Shown: positions 16,563 through 27,056 of the stretch, piece after piece | Layout: the number at the start of each line of letters is the position of its first letter | Numbering within the stretch: position 1 is the stretch's first letter | Source of the DNA: Aliivibrio sp. 1S175 | GTDB taxonomy: Bacteria > Pseudomonadota > Gammaproteobacteria > Enterobacterales > Vibrionaceae | Direction of reading: 5' to 3' | DNA: 64,000 nucleotides | Assembly: GCF_001690985.1 (NCBI RefSeq) | Contig: NZ_MAJS01000035.1 | Location: 47,529 to 111,528, forward strand | Program-made: the position numbers and the translations under genes | Notes under the pieces: generated by a model | Told to the model about the DNA's origin: nothing | What the model saw: only the letters and a program-made list of their open reading frames with translations | Database searches by the model: none

Positions 16563-16611
16563 AAAAAAGCCGCATTAATCTTCATAATATAAAGATTAAT
16601 GCGGCTTTTTT
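16563..16611. terminator. Bidirectional terminator between cheV and the MaoC gene
   Basis: AAAAAGCCGCATTAATCTT pairs with AAGATTAATGCGGCTTTTT around a short AT loop. T runs flank it on both strands, so it serves both convergent genes. Confidence 0.9.
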
Positions 16612-16638
16612 GTATTTTAAATCAGTGGTTTTAAGTAA

Positions 16639-17322
16639 TTAAAAGTATAAACGAATCACTGAAACCGCAACACAGCCTGGTCGGCGACATTTTTCAATTT
16701 CAACTTTTACTTCAGTTTCAATTTCTAAACCACGTTTGATCGGTGTTACTGACATGAGTGTGCTTCTAGCACGGATTCGTTTACCTGCTTTTACAGGATA
16801 TGGAAAACGTACTTTGTTTAAGCCGTAATTCACTGTCATTTTCGCAGTAGGAAATAATAAATTATCACTACCTACGTTATCTGTTAATTTAGATAGCATT
16901 GAAAGCGTTAAAAAGCCATGAGCAATAGGGGTTTTAAATGGGGATTCTGCTGATGCTCTTTCTGGATCGGTATGGATCCATTGCATATCTTCGGTGACAG
17001 CACCGAACTGATTAATACGTTCTTGATCCATCATTGACCAGTCGCCAATGTGGATTTCTTCGCCCAAACGAGCGTTTAACTCTTCAAATACAGCTTGAGT
17101 ATCTAGATTCATTTCTATTGGCTCAGGTTGAACTACCTCTTGCTGTGATCCATTTACAGCGCGTTTGTGCTCTTTAACCCATGAAATAATGTGAATATTA
17201 TTGGCTTTCTGTAAAAATTCAATCCAGTAATCCTTAATGGTTGGTGACATCCAGTCTTTTAATTCAAACGGATGTTTAGCCAGATATTCACGCTTATGCT
17301 TTAGAAAATCGACAACCTTCAT
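16639..17322 (-). CDS. MaoC-family hydratase/dehydratase
   Basis: A 227-residue protein with a helical N-terminal extension (about 1-75) and a C-terminal hot-dog fold. The (R)-hydratase signature is present: W-I-H-T-D-P-E-R-A then P-F-K-T-P-I-A-H-G-F-L (about 116-140), with the usual Asp/His pair. Family members hydrate trans-2-enoyl-CoA to (R)-3-hydroxyacyl-CoA, feeding fatty-acid or polyhydroxyalkanoate metabolism. No other lipid genes are adjacent, so the substrate is unknown. The 435 bases upstream (17323-17757) hold no gene; they are AT-rich and contain the gcvT terminator at the far end. Confidence 0.8.
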   Translation of the reverse strand: MKVVDFLKHKREYLAKHPFELKDWMSPTIKDYWIEFLQKANNIHIISWVKEHKRAVNGSQQEVVQPEPIEMNLDTQAVFEELNARLGEEIHIGDWSMMDQERINQFGAVTEDMQWIHTDPERASAESPFKTPIAHGFLTLSMLSKLTDNVGSDNLLFPTAKMTVNYGLNKVRFPYPVKAGKRIRARSTLMSVTPIKRGLEIETEVKVEIEKCRRPGCVAVSVIRLYF

Positions 17323-17673
17323 AGAGAAACCTTATTTGATATCTAATCGTAAAAACAATGCTTAGTAAGTGCCAGAACTATAATTGTGTTACACATCACG
17401 TTTTTATGCAAACACTTTCCTAGCTTACAAGCGTTCGCTAGAACATACATTATCCTTAGTAAACATAAACTTGACGATAATGAACACTGTTCAAAAAAGA
17501 TCAATAATGAGAACTAAAACTCATTAATATTATTAAAATGTCCAAGAACACATATTAAATAAACCAATCACAAAAAATACAGAACAACCAAACTGTAACA
17601 ATTTCTTCCGTACCTCTATTAATATTTAGTGCAAATTTGATGATAATTCCAATATTTATTACATTTTATACAT

Positions 17674-17704
17674 AAAACCCTCTAGCTAATGTAAGCATAG
17701 AGGG
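17674..17704 (-). terminator. gcvT terminator
   Basis: CCCTCTA (17678-17684) pairs with TAGAGGG (17698-17704); on the minus strand four T follow. It lies about 50 bases past the gcvT stop. Confidence 0.7.
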
Positions 17705-17757
17705 CTTTGTGAATATCATAAATGGAGGTTTAGTTAGACAATAGCTAACTGAAAACC

Positions 17758-18876
17758 TTAACCGCGATAATAACGCTGAGGTACAAACGGCATTTTTTCA
17801 ACGGTCATTGCTAATTTTTTGCCTCGAACTTCAGCGAACACTTCAGTGCCAATAACAGCAAGATCGGTTCTTAAGTATCCCATTGACACCGGTTTACCTG
17901 CTGTCGGACCTGCAGTACCAGAAGTGATCACACCAATTTCAGTATCATTTGCATCGAACAATTTACAGCCCTCACGAACAGGAGCTTTAGTTTGACCAAC
18001 CAAACCAACTCGTTTGCGGTTCACATCTTTGGTTTCTATTTGCTTAAGAATGATATCAGCACCAGGGAAACCACCGGCTCTTTCACCATCCGCACGACGG
18101 TTCTTACTAATACCCCACAACAAACTTGCTTCAACTGGTGTGGTGGTGGTATCTAAATCATGACCGTATAAACACAGACCGCACTCTAAGCGCAGTGAAT
18201 CACGCGCACCAAGTCCGATCCACTCTACTTCTTCAAAAGACGTTAATGCGTCTGCAAGCTCTGCGGCTTTATCATTTGGCACTGAGATTTCGTAGCCATC
18301 TTCACCTGTGTAACCAGAGCGGCTGATGTAACACTCGATGCCATTGATCTCAATAACAGCCGTATCCATAAACAGCATAGAAGCCACTGACGGTTGAAGT
18401 CGTGATAATACATCTGCCGCTTGAGGACCTTGTAATGCCAATAAAGCGCGATCTTCAATCACTTCAAGCTCAACACCTTCAGGAAGGTTTGCTTGTAGAT
18501 GCGCAATATCTTGTTCTTTACATGCGGCATTCACAACAACAAACAGGTGATCGCCAAAATTAGCCACCATCAAATCATCCATGATGCCGCCTTCTTCGTT
18601 AGTGAAGAACGCATAACGTTGTTTTTGAGAAGGAAGATCAATAATATCAACCGGAACCAATGCTTCTAATGCAGCCGCCGCGCCCTCACCTTTTAATCGC
18701 AGTTGTCCCATGTGAGATACATCAAACAACCCTGCCGAATCTCGTGTATGAAGGTGTTCTTTTTTCACACCAAGTGGGTATTGGACTGGCATATCATAAC
18801 CGGCAAATGGCACCATTTTTGCGCCAGCAGCTACGTGCATATTAAAAAGTGCAGTTTTATTTAGTTGTTCTGACAT
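17758..18876 (-). CDS. gcvT: Aminomethyltransferase, T protein of glycine cleavage
   Basis: A 372-residue T protein. It takes the aminomethyl group from lipoyl-GcvH, releases ammonia and passes the one-carbon unit to tetrahydrofolate. The family blocks F-D-V-S-H-M-G near the start and S-R-S-G-Y-T-G-E-D-G-Y-E-I in the middle are intact. I place the start at 18876 because GGAGA is seven bases upstream; an in-frame ATG at 18900 would swallow that site. It follows the XRE-cupin regulator gene by 77 bases on the same strand, so the two probably share a promoter. Confidence 0.95.
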   Translation of the reverse strand: MSEQLNKTALFNMHVAAGAKMVPFAGYDMPVQYPLGVKKEHLHTRDSAGLFDVSHMGQLRLKGEGAAAALEALVPVDIIDLPSQKQRYAFFTNEEGGIMDDLMVANFGDHLFVVVNAACKEQDIAHLQANLPEGVELEVIEDRALLALQGPQAADVLSRLQPSVASMLFMDTAVIEINGIECYISRSGYTGEDGYEISVPNDKAAELADALTSFEEVEWIGLGARDSLRLECGLCLYGHDLDTTTTPVEASLLWGISKNRRADGERAGGFPGADIILKQIETKDVNRKRVGLVGQTKAPVREGCKLFDANDTEIGVITSGTAGPTAGKPVSMGYLRTDLAVIGTEVFAEVRGKKLAMTVEKMPFVPQRYYRG

Positions 18877-18953
18877 TCTTCTTTCTCCATGTGCCATCAC
18901 TGGCTGATTTAGTCGTTATTGTTCTAATTAAGTAAGCGTTTATTGATTACGTA

Positions 18954-19601
18954 TTATTTGGCCGTAACCCAGAGAATTTGAGCGTCTTCTTCACTGATTG
19001 AAATAAGCACGTGACCCATGCTTGCCTCATAATAAACACTGTCCCCTACCGCTAAATTAACAGGTTCATAGAATTCGCTGTAAAAACAAACTTCTCCTTC
19101 TAGAACCAATAAAAACTCTTCTCCGTCATGACGAACCCATTCTGCGTAGGCATTAAAATCTCGAGCACGTATGCGGCTTTTAAATGGCATCATTCTTTTG
19201 TTGGATAATTGCGTCGCCAGCAGTTCATGTTCATAAGTGGCCGTTGGATGCGGCTTACCTTGTTCTGCCAGTGTGATATCTCGCCTTCCTACCGCGCCTT
19301 TTTTCTTTGGCGGCTCAAATATTTGCGGGATATCAATATCTAATCCACTGGCTAGCTTTTGCAACGCCTGAAATGTGGGTGATATTTGTTCATTTTCTAT
19401 TTTTGATAACGTTGAACGAGCCAAACCCGTTCGCTTGCTGGCTTCTTCAAGCGTCAATCCAAGCTGAATACGAATGGCTTTTAATCTTTTACCAAGATCG
19501 AGAGGAGCAATCGGTTGCTCTTCGTTATTTTTCTCTACTTTAACGATTTTAGCCTCTGTCATTATATTTCTTGGTTCACTCAAGTTGCTCTCCTTGCTCA
19601 T
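18954..19601 (-). CDS. XRE-cupin transcription regulator of the gcv cluster
   Basis: A 215-residue regulator. An XRE helix-turn-helix occupies about 37-92 (L-G-L-T-L-E-E-A-S-K-R-T-G-L-A-R-S-T-L-S-K-I-E) and a C-terminal cupin about 145-212 (E-F-L-L-V-L-E-G-E, then G-D-S-V-Y-Y). Such proteins sense a small molecule through the cupin and repress or activate a neighbouring metabolic operon. Position between gcvT and gcvHP makes it the likely glycine/one-carbon regulator here, instead of a glycine riboswitch. A GTTTC/GAAAC inverted repeat in the divergent region is its probable operator. Confidence 0.85.
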   Translation of the reverse strand: MSKESNLSEPRNIMTEAKIVKVEKNNEEQPIAPLDLGKRLKAIRIQLGLTLEEASKRTGLARSTLSKIENEQISPTFQALQKLASGLDIDIPQIFEPPKKKGAVGRRDITLAEQGKPHPTATYEHELLATQLSNKRMMPFKSRIRARDFNAYAEWVRHDGEEFLLVLEGEVCFYSEFYEPVNLAVGDSVYYEASMGHVLISISEEDAQILWVTAK

Positions 19602-19701
19602 TAAGCATCCAAATAGCGCTCTTAATATTCACTTTACAGAGGAAAATTGCGAGAGAAAAGGCAACAAGGATGCTCAAATAGTGCGCTAGGTAGCAAAACG
19701 G

Positions 19702-19727
19702 GAAACAAAGTTTCTTATTGGAAACTT
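19702..19727. promoter_or_regulatory. Candidate operator between regulator-gcvT and gcvHP
   Basis: AAGTTTC-TTATTG-GAAACTT (19708-19727) is a perfect seven-base inverted repeat with a six-base spacer. A further GAAAC (19702-19706) forms a second dyad, GAAAC-AAA-GTTTC. Three half-sites overlapping in the divergent promoter region are what an XRE dimer site would look like. Confidence 0.55.
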
Positions 19728-19850
19728 CGACGTTGAATGTTGCATTTCACACTTGTATGTTTATCAGATGTAATGTGATGGATGTAATTAATACCACCCT
19801 CACTTCTGATTTCACTTAATGCTAATAGCAACTCACACTGGAGAAGTATC

Positions 19851-20231
19851 ATGGAAAAAGAACTTAAATTTACAGAAAGCCACGAATGGGTACGTGAAAA
19901 TGGCGACGGTACGGTAACGGTTGGGATCTCTGCTCACGCTCAAGGCTTACTGGGTGATGTGGTATTTGTTGATCTACCAGATGTCGATGACGAAGTAACC
20001 GCAAAAGAAAGCTTCTCTTTGGTTGAATCAGTAAAAGCGGCTTCAGATATTTACTCTCCAGTCTCTGGTGTGATTGTAGAAATCAACGAAGAATTAGAAG
20101 ACAGCCCAGAGTTAGTTAACGAAGAACCGTATGAAGGTGGTTGGATTGCTCGAATCAAGCTATCTGACGACGGTGATCTTGAAAACTTAATTCCTGGCGA
20201 TCAATACCTTGAAAGCATCGAAGAAGAATAA
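19851..20231 (+). CDS. gcvH: Glycine cleavage H protein
   Basis: A 126-residue H protein, the lipoyl carrier that shuttles the aminomethyl intermediate between P, T and L proteins. The lipoylated lysine is K62 in E-S-V-K-A-A-S-D. Length and the F-T-x-S-H-E-W-V start match the family. A good ribosome binding site (GGAGAAG) precedes the ATG. It is first in the gcvH-gcvP operon, 23 bases before gcvP. Confidence 0.97.
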   Translation: MEKELKFTESHEWVRENGDGTVTVGISAHAQGLLGDVVFVDLPDVDDEVTAKESFSLVESVKAASDIYSPVSGVIVEINEELEDSPELVNEEPYEGGWIARIKLSDDGDLENLIPGDQYLESIEEE

Positions 20232-20254
20232 AAATAACAAAAAGGATTAAGATC

Positions 20255-23122
20255 ATGAGTCAGCTTCTTCAACAATTAGGCACGGATAACGAGTTTATTC
20301 GTCGCCACAATGGTCCCGCTTCTTCACAGCATCAACATATGCTCAATACGGTTGGCGCTGAAACACTAGAAAAATTAATCGAAGAAACCGTACCAAGCTC
20401 AATTCGTTTGCCTCAGCCAATGCAATTACCTCACGGCCTTTCTGAAAATGCCATGCTTGCTGAGTTAAAACTAATCGCTCAACAAAACACATTGAACACA
20501 AGCTATATCGGCCAAGGTTATTACAATACGCACACGCCTAATGTGATTTTACGTAATGTATTCGAAAACCCAGGTTGGTACACCGCTTACACCCCTTATC
20601 AACCTGAGATTTCTCAAGGTCGTTTAGAAGCGTTACTTAATTATCAACAAATGGTAATGGATTTAACAGGCCTTGATATTGCTAACGCCTCCCTTCTTGA
20701 TGAAGCGACCGCAGCAGCAGAAGCCATGACACTGTGTAAACGTGGTGGTAAAAACAAGAGTTCGACTTTCTTTGTGGCAGATGATGTTCACCCACAAACG
20801 TTAGCAGTAATCAAAACACGAGCTAAATTCATCGGTTTTGACGTTGTTGTTGATACGGACTCAAATTTAGATTCACATGATGTGTTTGGTGCATTGCTTC
20901 AATACCCAGGAACGACGGGCGAAGTAAAAGATCTAACAACATTGATCGACCAAGCGCACGCTAAGAAAACCTTAGTGGTTGTGGCTACCGACCTACTTGC
21001 TTCAGTACTTCTTAAACCTGTTGGTGAAATGGGTGCGGATATAGCAATTGGTAGCGCACAACGCTTTGGTGTTCCAATGGGATACGGCGGTCCACACGCT
21101 GCATTCATGGCAACACGTGAAAAACTAAAACGTTCTATGCCGGGTCGTGTGATTGGGGTGTCTATTGATTCAAAAGGCAATCAAGCGCTGCGTATGGCAA
21201 TGCAAACGCGTGAGCAGCATATTCGTCGTGAAAAAGCGACATCGAATATTTGTACAGCTCAAGCGTTACTTGCAAATATGGCCTCTTTCTACGCGGTGTA
21301 TCACGGTCCTGAAGGCCTAAAAACTATCGCTCGTCGTGTGCATCATTTCACGGCTATCGTTGCAAAATCTCTGCAATCAGCAGGGTTTGAATTAGCACAT
21401 CAACACTTCTTTGATACGTTAACGGTTAAGACAGAACAACAAACTGACATTCTTTACACCAAAGCCCTAGCCGCCAGCATCAACCTACGTAAATTTGATA
21501 CTGAATTAGGCATTAGCTTTGATGAAACCACCACGGTTTCTGATTTAGTGGCGTTACTGGCTGTATTTGGTGTTGATAACGCAGAGTGTGACAGCTTATC
21601 AAATGATATTGGTCAAGATGAGTTCTCGGCTATTCCTGAAGCGTGTCGTCGTACTTCATCGTTCTTAACTCATCCAGTGTTCAATACGCATCACAGCGAA
21701 ACACAAATGCTGCGTTATTTGAAAAAACTGGAAAACAAAGATTTCTCATTAACTCACGGCATGATCCCGCTTGGATCTTGTACCATGAAGTTAAATGCTG
21801 TGGCTGAAATGCTTCCCGTCACGTGGCCTGAGTTTGGTGGTATTCACCCATTCGCACCACTTAACCAAGCGGCAGGTTACACAACCTTAGCAACGTCTCT
21901 AAAATCGATGCTGTGTGAAATCACAGGCTACGATGATTTTTCTCTGCAACCGAACTCAGGCGCATCTGGTGAATACGCAGGATTAATTGCGATTCAACGT
22001 TACCATGAAAGCCGCAACGAAGGTCACCGTAACGTGTGCTTGATCCCAAGCTCTGCTCACGGAACTAACCCTGCAACCGCTTCAATGGTGTCAATGAAAG
22101 TGGTTGTCGTTAAATGTGATGATAACGGCAATATCGACATGATCGATTTGGCTGAGAAAATCGCTAAGCACCAAGAAAACCTATCAAGCATCATGATCAC
22201 TTACCCTTCTACACACGGTGTATATGAAGAGCAAGTACGTGAAGTGTGTGACATGGTTCATGAAGCAGGTGGTCAAGTGTACCTTGATGGTGCCAACATG
22301 AATGCACAGGTTGGTTTAACCAGTCCTGGCTTTATTGGCTCTGATGTTTCTCACCTAAATTTACATAAAACGTTCTGTATTCCGCATGGCGGTGGTGGTC
22401 CGGGTATGGGTCCTATCGGTGTTAAATCGCACCTAGCCCCTTTCCTTCCGGGTCACTCTGAAAATGGCGTTCAAGGTCCAGATTATGCGGTTTCTGCTGC
22501 GGATCTAGGCAGTGCCTCTATTCTTCCTATTTCATGGGCATACATTGCGATGATGGGTGAAATGGGTCTGACAGAAGCGACTAAAGTGGCTATTTTGAAT
22601 GCGAACTACGTAATGGAGCGCTTACGTCCTCACTACCCTGTTTTATACCGTGGTACAAATGGTCGAATTGCTCACGAATGTATTATTGATATCCGTCCGC
22701 TTAAAGAAGCAACAGGGATCAGTGAAGAAGACATTGCGAAACGTTTGATGGACTTTGGTTTCCATGCACCAACCATGTCGTTCCCTGTTGCGGGGACGTT
22801 AATGATTGAGCCAACAGAATCTGAAGACTTAGCCGAATTGGATCGCTTCTGTGAAGCAATGATCGCAATCCGTGAAGAGATGAATAAAGTTCAGCAAGGC
22901 GAATGGCCGTTAGACAATAATCCGCTTGTGAATGCACCGCATACTCAAGTCGATCTAATGTCGAACGAGTGGGATCACCCATACACTCGTGAAGTGGCTT
23001 GTTTCCCATCAGCTCAAGCAAAAGCATCTAAATACTGGCCAACGGTAAACCGCGTTGATAACGTGTACGGTGACCGAAACTTAATTTGTTCTTGCCCAAG
23101 CATTGATAACTACGAAGAATAA
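20255..23122 (+). CDS. gcvP: Glycine dehydrogenase (decarboxylating), P protein
   Basis: A 955-residue fused P protein, the usual full length in proteobacteria. It decarboxylates glycine with pyridoxal phosphate and loads the aminomethyl group onto GcvH. The PLP lysine is K705 in [17 protein letters not shown]; the preceding S-S-A-H-G-T-N-P-A block is intact. An AAGGATTAAG ribosome binding site precedes the ATG. It is followed by a terminator and completes the operon; L protein (lpd) is elsewhere, as usual. Confidence 0.98.
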   Translation: MSQLLQQLGTDNEFIRRHNGPASSQHQHMLNTVGAETLEKLIEETVPSSIRLPQPMQLPHGLSENAMLAELKLIAQQNTLNTSYIGQGYYNTHTPNVILRNVFENPGWYTAYTPYQPEISQGRLEALLNYQQMVMDLTGLDIANASLLDEATAAAEAMTLCKRGGKNKSSTFFVADDVHPQTLAVIKTRAKFIGFDVVVDTDSNLDSHDVFGALLQYPGTTGEVKDLTTLIDQAHAKKTLVVVATDLLASVLLKPVGEMGADIAIGSAQRFGVPMGYGGPHAAFMATREKLKRSMPGRVIGVSIDSKGNQALRMAMQTREQHIRREKATSNICTAQALLANMASFYAVYHGPEGLKTIARRVHHFTAIVAKSLQSAGFELAHQHFFDTLTVKTEQQTDILYTKALAASINLRKFDTELGISFDETTTVSDLVALLAVFGVDNAECDSLSNDIGQDEFSAIPEACRRTSSFLTHPVFNTHHSETQMLRYLKKLENKDFSLTHGMIPLGSCTMKLNAVAEMLPVTWPEFGGIHPFAPLNQAAGYTTLATSLKSMLCEITGYDDFSLQPNSGASGEYAGLIAIQRYHESRNEGHRNVCLIPSSAHGTNPATASMVSMKVVVVKCDDNGNIDMIDLAEKIAKHQENLSSIMITYPSTHGVYEEQVREVCDMVHEAGGQVYLDGANMNAQVGLTSPGFIGSDVSHLNLHKTFCIPHGGGGPGMGPIGVKSHLAPFLPGHSENGVQGPDYAVSAADLGSASILPISWAYIAMMGEMGLTEATKVAILNANYVMERLRPHYPVLYRGTNGRIAHECIIDIRPLKEATGISEEDIAKRLMDFGFHAPTMSFPVAGTLMIEPTESEDLAELDRFCEAMIAIREEMNKVQQGEWPLDNNPLVNAPHTQVDLMSNEWDHPYTREVACFPSAQAKASKYWPTVNRVDNVYGDRNLICSCPSIDNYEE

Positions 23123-23155
23123 TACCCCGCAAATAATACCGATTATGAATACAAT

Positions 23156-23183
23156 AAAGGCAAGCCAATTGGTTTGCCTTTTT
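23156..23183 (+). terminator. gcvP terminator
   Basis: AAAGGCAA and TTGCCTTT pair around GCC-AATT-GGT and run into five T. The remaining 297-base gap to the next gene (23123-23419) holds no further gene; it is AT-rich. Confidence 0.8.
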
Positions 23184-23419
23184 CTTTCCTTAAAAGAAGC
23201 ACATTATTAACTGGAAAATTGTTATTCTACATTCGATTATTTAAAGTAAAACATGACAAAGAACAATATAGTGATATCATTCTCCTTCAAAAATACAGCT
23301 TATATCATGAAGTAAAACAAATAAAATAAAAAACCACTTTATATTAATCACTATGATTTCTTTCTATAGCTTCTCAACTTCTTTAGTTTCGCGATAGTTT
23401 TATTTACTGGATACCACCT

Positions 23420-25501
23420 TTGAAAACAAACCGCTTCCCTAGTGCATTACATATTTCACTTTTACACTTACTGTCCGTTTTAAAAAATAAATTGACATCA
23501 AGCAGCCATAATTCACAGTCATATTTTTATGATCTTTCAGCTATCGCACTATTGCTGCTGCCTTTAACACTCTCTAATGCGCTCGCTGTACTTTTAGGTC
23601 ATACATTCCAACTTCTAGAATTACCATTTATCTCTGGGTTATGTTTTCATTTATCAAATTTACTGATCAATATTTACCCACTCTCATTCTGTATAATTAC
23701 CAGTTATTACTTATCTCATAAGACAACCTTCAACAATGCGCTCTTTATTATTTATTCATTAACTCTTTTTTATCTTATCTCAATTGAAAGCGGCACCTTA
23801 TCAACGTCTTATTTTTTCCCAAACAACCCACTGCTCGCTTTACTAAGTGCTTTAATTACTTTTACGTACTGTACTCGCTTCAATTTACAACAATTAGAGC
23901 CACAAGCACCGGATTTTACCTCACGCCTGTTCAAACATGTGGCACACCTTTTCTTATTTATTAGCTTTACATTATTTCTTTCTAAAGTGACGGTTAAGGT
24001 AATTGAATTTTTCACTTCATTCATTAGTGGGATCAACCTTGATCCATTAACTTTCTCTGGTGGATTAATTTATCAAACCTTACTTGGTTTGTTAGGTGCT
24101 ATCGGCATCAATGGCCACAATATGCTGTTTTCCATAAAGCAGACAATTTATTCTGCAACACAAGAAAACATGAGCGCTTGGACTGCAGGTGAAGCACCTC
24201 TTAATATCATTAGCCAAGGATTCTATGATGCCTTCATGTCGATGGGAGGCTCAGGCAACAGCATTAGCCTATTATTGTGTATTTTGATTTTTTCTAAAGA
24301 ACGTAATCATATAATGTTAGCGTTAGCTGCTCTTCCATTGGTAATGTTTAACATTAATGAAGTATTGCTATTTGGTTTACCTATTATCTTTAATCCGCTT
24401 CTGATCATTCCATTTATAGGTTTACCTTTAATTAGCTTTTTGATTACTTATCTATCAATTTCACTCGGGGTCATATCGCCTGTAGTCGATGTTGTCAATT
24501 GGATGACTCCTCCTCTCTTTAGCGGCTACATTGCGATGGGCAACAATATTGAGGGATCATTGCTACAGTTAATTATTATCATTGTCGGGATCTTTGTTTA
24601 TCGCCCTTTCTATCTTTCTTTTGCGGGGAGATACTCTATTCGTTTAAAAGAGGCCATGTCAGATACTCTTGTAGAAAAAACTATTTTTACTAGCCTACTC
24701 GATAGTGTCAGAACGTCGGCGATGACCAGTTTAAATATGTCATCGGCTCAAAAGCGACTGGCTACCTTGCTCCATCAAGGTGAGTTAGTCATGCATTACC
24801 AACTTTTACAATCTGTATTAGATAAGCACTTTTTCTCATTTGAGGCATTACTGCGTTATCACGACAATGCAGGAAAACTGCATCCACCGACGTTTATTTC
24901 TGACTTTCAATTGCTAAACATGATGCCAATGTTAGATAAGTTGGTTATTGATAAAGTTTTATTGGATATGCAACAAATGGCATTATCACCACAGCATCGA
25001 GTGGCTATCAATATCTCTGTTGCTTCCATTGAAAAGGCCGATTTTGTCTCTCATTTGTTATCACGACTAAACCACTTTTCTATTTCTCCCCTGTGGTTAG
25101 AACTTGAGATCACAGAAGAAGCGATTTTGAGTGATAATCTTCCTTTATTACAGACGATGGAAAACTTAAAATCACACGGGATAAAAATATCAATGGACGA
25201 TTTTGGAACGGGTTACGCTTCCTTTCCCCATTTAAATAAATACCCGTTTGATAAAGTGAAACTTGATCGCTCATTACTGCTAGACGCAACCACCTCAAAA
25301 GGAAGGGAGTTGTATCAATTAATCGCAAAAATGGGCGAAATAGCTGACTGTGAAGTGGTCGCTGAAGGCGTTGAAACTCCAGAAGAATACGAGTTCGTTG
25401 CAAAATGTGGCGTTGATGCGGTACAAGGTTTTCTATTATCAAGACCAAAACCGCTCTCTGAAACATTAAAATTAATAGAACAGTATAAGCGCATGCGTTA
25501 A
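23420..25501 (+). CDS. PTS EIIC-like membrane domain fused to an EAL phosphodiesterase
   Basis: A 693-residue protein. Residues about 35-400 form a multi-span region resembling lactose/cellobiose-type PTS EIIC (G-G-S-G-N-S-I-S-L and N-E-V-L-L-F-G-L-P-I-I-F-N-P). Residues about 445-690 are an EAL domain. Catalytic residues look complete: E475 in E-A-L-L-R, N in A-I-N-I-S, E in E-I-T-E-E, D593-D594 in D-D-F-G-T-G, K in K-L-D-R-S, E in A-E-G-V-E, and Q-G-F. It should degrade cyclic di-GMP, perhaps in response to a sugar bound or transported by EIIC. No EIIA or EIIB is adjacent. The start is TTG, with GGA seven bases upstream. Confidence 0.85.
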   Translation: MKTNRFPSALHISLLHLLSVLKNKLTSSSHNSQSYFYDLSAIALLLLPLTLSNALAVLLGHTFQLLELPFISGLCFHLSNLLINIYPLSFCIITSYYLSHKTTFNNALFIIYSLTLFYLISIESGTLSTSYFFPNNPLLALLSALITFTYCTRFNLQQLEPQAPDFTSRLFKHVAHLFLFISFTLFLSKVTVKVIEFFTSFISGINLDPLTFSGGLIYQTLLGLLGAIGINGHNMLFSIKQTIYSATQENMSAWTAGEAPLNIISQGFYDAFMSMGGSGNSISLLLCILIFSKERNHIMLALAALPLVMFNINEVLLFGLPIIFNPLLIIPFIGLPLISFLITYLSISLGVISPVVDVVNWMTPPLFSGYIAMGNNIEGSLLQLIIIIVGIFVYRPFYLSFAGRYSIRLKEAMSDTLVEKTIFTSLLDSVRTSAMTSLNMSSAQKRLATLLHQGELVMHYQLLQSVLDKHFFSFEALLRYHDNAGKLHPPTFISDFQLLNMMPMLDKLVIDKVLLDMQQMALSPQHRVAINISVASIEKADFVSHLLSRLNHFSISPLWLELEITEEAILSDNLPLLQTMENLKSHGIKISMDDFGTGYASFPHLNKYPFDKVKLDRSLLLDATTSKGRELYQLIAKMGEIADCEVVAEGVETPEEYEFVAKCGVDAVQGFLLSRPKPLSETLKLIEQYKRMR

Positions 25502-25519
25502 TACTAAGGTCGAGTCATA

Positions 25520-26395
25520 CTACTGCCACATCACTAACACGGCAGCGATAGCTATTAATATTAAGGCAAGTATGTCTTTTCTTTTTATGCGCTCTTTTAA
25601 CCAAAATAAAGAGATCAACATAGTAAAGAACACCTCTACTTGTCCAAGTGTTTTTACTAGTGGTACCGTTTGTAATGACATGGCACTAAACCACCCTAAC
25701 GAACCGATAAAACTGGTAATACTCGTCATAATGACTAACTTAGGTTTGGTAAACATCGTTTTTAGAGTAGAGCGATCTTTAACTAGCATGTAAGCTACGA
25801 GCACCAAGGTTTGGAGCGTGATAACCAACAATAGAACCCAAGCCGCACGATGAGGAAATGGAATATCAAGCGTTAGACTTGCCTCTCTAATCCATAATGA
25901 AGTGAGTGCGAATGAAGTGCTACACGCTAAACCAATCAAGGCCGTCTTTAATGAAAGGCTACGAATACCATCAGGGCAACTCAACATAAAAACCGCGATG
26001 GCTCCGACCGCGACACCTACCCAGCCCAACAATGACAATGAAGTACCAAAAAACAACACACCGAGAAAAGCTGCGACTGGCGCTTCGCTTTTTGCTAATC
26101 CGGCACCAATCGCAAAATTCTTTTGTTTAAACAATACCACCATCAATCCAGTCGCTATAATTTGCATTATCGATGCGCCAACAATGAATAGGTATGAGTA
26201 AGTAGTAAAAATAGGCAAAGAAACGGGCTGATAAATATAAAGGGATAACAGATAAAATGCAGCAAGCGGACTTGCCCATAAAAAACGTGACAGCGTCACT
26301 CCTGTCACGTTCATTTCTTTACTTAAGCGACTCTGAAATGCGTTACGCCATGACTGACTAAATGCCGCCAATAAGGTAAAAAGTATCCAGCTCAA
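25520..26395 (-). CDS. EamA/DMT-family transporter
   Basis: A 291-residue integral membrane protein with about ten membrane segments in two repeats of five, the drug/metabolite transporter fold. The second repeat ends with the typical F-F-T-M-L-I-S-L-F-W-L-K-E-R block. The substrate cannot be read from sequence. It is convergent with the EIIC-EAL gene, whose stop is 18 bases away. Confidence 0.85.
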   Translation of the reverse strand: MSWILFTLLAAFSQSWRNAFQSRLSKEMNVTGVTLSRFLWASPLAAFYLLSLYIYQPVSLPIFTTYSYLFIVGASIMQIIATGLMVVLFKQKNFAIGAGLAKSEAPVAAFLGVLFFGTSLSLLGWVGVAVGAIAVFMLSCPDGIRSLSLKTALIGLACSTSFALTSLWIREASLTLDIPFPHRAAWVLLLVITLQTLVLVAYMLVKDRSTLKTMFTKPKLVIMTSITSFIGSLGWFSAMSLQTVPLVKTLGQVEVFFTMLISLFWLKERIKRKDILALILIAIAAVLVMWQ

Positions 26396-26616
26396 AATAA
26401 TCCTTTATTTAGCATTTAATCTCAATAAAAACCAACTTAACTCTATTTTTGTAACATGGGAAGTAACTCTTCTCATTTAGTTAAATATAAAAAAAAACAT
26501 CCAAAATAGTAATTGAGAGCTACGCCACAAATACCTACGATTCTAATTTTTTAAATTGTAAATTCACAGATTATAAAATACATTCTTTTCTTTTTAAAAC
26601 AATAGAGTAAATAGCA

Positions 26617-26832
26617 ATGACAAGCTTCAAAGAGTACAAAGTCATTCACTTAGTGGAAGGCGGTTGTGGCACTATTTTCTTAGGCGCAAGTGGCGTTCCA
26701 ATTCAAAAAATGGAAGCCGAACTAAACAAGTACGCCCAAGAAGGTTGGCAGCTAGCTTTTCAAATCGTAGAGCAAAAACGCTTTCTTCTTTTCTGGAAAC
26801 GTGAAGCCGTTATTATTACATTAGGTCGTTAA
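26617..26832 (+). CDS. DUF4177-like small protein
   Basis: A 71-residue protein with Y-K-V near the start, [13 protein letters not shown] in the middle and a hydrophobic beta end, the pattern of DUF4177 proteins. The function is unknown. Its stop overlaps the next start as TAATG, so the three genes 26617-27454 are translationally coupled. The 221 bases upstream (26396-26616) are AT-rich and hold the promoter at most. Confidence 0.65.
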   Translation: MTSFKEYKVIHLVEGGCGTIFLGASGVPIQKMEAELNKYAQEGWQLAFQIVEQKRFLLFWKREAVIITLGR

Positions 26833-27056
26833 TGCTCGCACAACTATCAATTACTTTGATCCGTACCTACCAAAATAAAGGCGGATCAAAAAAGTTATTA
26901 AATATTGAATGTAACTTTGAACCTACTTGTTCTGAATATACAAAAAAATGTATTCAAAAATATGGAGCCTTCAAAGGCTGGAAGCTAGGATTACAAAGAA
27001 TTAAACGTTGTAATCAACCTGATTTGACTGAAATAATTTACGATGAGGTTCCATAA
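26832..27056 (+). CDS. YidD-like membrane-insertion factor paralogue
   Basis: A 74-residue protein with the YidD core: I-R-T-Y-Q-N-K at the start, [10 protein letters not shown] with paired cysteines, Y-G-A-F-K-G-W and a C-terminal R-C-N-Q-P. YidD sits at the inner membrane face and helps YidC insert proteins; the usual gene lies between rnpA and yidC. This copy is outside that context and so is probably a paralogue. It overlaps both neighbours by one base (TAATG). Confidence 0.8.
   Translation: MLAQLSITLIRTYQNKGGSKKLLNIECNFEPTCSEYTKKCIQKYGAFKGWKLGLQRIKRCNQPDLTEIIYDEVP

Noticed and set aside
19602..19850. Glycine riboswitch upstream of gcvH or the regulator-gcvT unit
   Set aside because: I looked for the conserved tandem aptamer core and found none; the region instead has a protein-type inverted repeat.
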